Source: Clarkia xantiana subsp. parviflora
Taxonomy: Eukaryota > Streptophyta > Magnoliopsida > Myrtales > Onagraceae
Assembly (NCBI GenBank): GCA_036873135.1
Contig: JAPTYO010000013.1
Span: forward strand, 18,597,901-18,661,900
Reading direction: 5' to 3'
Length of the DNA: 64,000 nucleotides
In this document: positions 63,135-64,000 of the stretch, in pieces
How the letters are laid out: each line of letters begins with the position of its first letter
Numbering within the stretch: the first letter of the stretch is position 1
Notes under the pieces: generated by a model
What the model was told of the DNA's origin: nothing
Database searches by the model: none
Seen by the model: the letters and a program-made list of their open reading frames with translations, nothing else
Position numbers and translations under genes: made by a program

Positions 63135-64000
63135 ACCTTACTTGGGCCACAAGTAAACATTTCGGCCCAACCTTTAATATTTTAATTTTTGGGCCGTTCC
63201 AGTGTCAAACCGGGATGCAATAAAACCGAACCGGATTTTCTCAATCGTTTCGACCTAGTCGGGTCGGGTCTGACCGAGGTAACTAAGTGGATCTAACCGA
63301 ACCGGTTTTTGTGTGTTGAACCGAACCAAACCCTATTTTAATTGGGCCGGTTCGGACAAAACCAGATTTTAAAATTAGAACCGAACCCGAACCAGATTTT
63401 TCTAAACCGAACCGAACCGGACCAAACCGGAACGATATTGACTGAACAGAACTGAATTTTCAAAACCGAATTCAAGTCAATTAAATTGAATAGGGTGGTC
63501 AAATTTTAAAATCCAAATGTTTTGAACCTACAATGGCTTACACGGTGCTCAAGGGTTTGATGTTATTTACAAAACGGTAAGACCTTTATGCCTTGTTTTG
63601 ATTATGGGGATGGATCTCGGAGATACATGATTTAGGGACTGGATTAATTAGAGGGCTGAATTGCAATTGTTTATTATTCAATATATATATTTATGCATGA
63701 TTAGAACTGTTGTCTTGACCGAGTCAAGCTAGCTGGATACTGCATGTTGTGGACGAAGCCCTGGTTAAATATATGAAATGCGCACTAGGATAGACATGTT
63801 GTGATGGTTGGAAATGCCTAGTATTCATGTCTAGAATGTTGCGTGATTGAATATAAGCATGAATTGCAAATCAACCCCTAATGTTTAAAATTATTTTAAA
63901 ATCAAAAACCAGTCGCCAAATATGTATGATGGATGTGAATGATTCATGTTTGTCACGTATGCTAGAATGTTGAGGATGTAGCCGCATTTGATAATTTACT
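63135..64000 (+). mobile_element. Copia-type element X+, resumed leader
   Basis: The leader of X+ continues here after the X- insertion. 63170-63480 has AACCGAACCGG words, reverse-complementary to 61390-61690. 63500-64000 is reverse-complementary to 61170-61310 and then to 51850-52159. The gag of X+ would be expected beyond the window end. Confidence 0.82.

Overview
The window is nuclear DNA of a flowering plant, most likely a eudicot. It holds a 13-exon gene for peroxisomal 3-ketoacyl-CoA thiolase with short GT-AG introns, a broken PPR gene, and otherwise almost only nested LTR retrotransposons with tRNA-iMet-type (TGGTATCAGAGC) or TTGGCGCC-type primer sites. I see no rRNA or tRNA gene, CRISPR array or bacterial operon. 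The exact species cannot be read from the sequence.

Layout. 1-6120: right part of a pol-less Ty3/gypsy element on the minus strand (family E, copy E1). 6121-7597: AT-rich intergenic DNA. 7598-15684: Ty3/gypsy element A, minus strand, TSD ACGAC, with nearly identical LTRs. It has lost gag, protease and the first half of RT, but carries an intact four-exon gene on the opposite strand. 16305-29075: a non-autonomous hAT-like transposon (8-bp TSD GGTAGTCA, CGGGTCA-rich ends), split by Ty3/gypsy element B (16891-28215, TSD ACTGG). B is a relative of A that still has gag-pro-RT-RH-IN, though broken, and carries a damaged homologue of the same opposite-strand gene. About 29100-35470: a minus-strand PPR pseudogene split by a Ty1/copia element (C, 29939-35183). 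36665-40000: the intact thiolase gene, plus strand. From about 40030 to the window end: one nested stack.

The stack. An old LTR element with a TRIM (40892-41491, TSD AGATA) in its LTR is interrupted in gag at 42417 by a Tnt1-like copia element. That element is interrupted in integrase at 44378 by copia element X+. X+ is interrupted in its leader by a second member of the same family in opposite orientation, X- (45808-63129, TSD TTAAA). X- is interrupted in its own leader by E2 (52160-61169, TSD GTCAA), a second copy of the family at the window start. X+ resumes at 63135 and leaves the window. Two same-family elements in opposite orientation explain the large inverted repeat.

How the parts work together. 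In A and B the sense (minus) strand encodes gag-pol, and the plus strand encodes an independent spliced gene convergent with pol and separated from it by tandem repeats. Intron positions, reading frames, a TATA box and an upstream two-part motif with identical spacing are all shared by the two families. Extra antisense ORFs are known in Tat-lineage Ty3/gypsy elements; the intact 850-residue spliced model and the conserved upstream module are the parts of this window I consider least described. The only gene that looks functional for the host is the thiolase gene.
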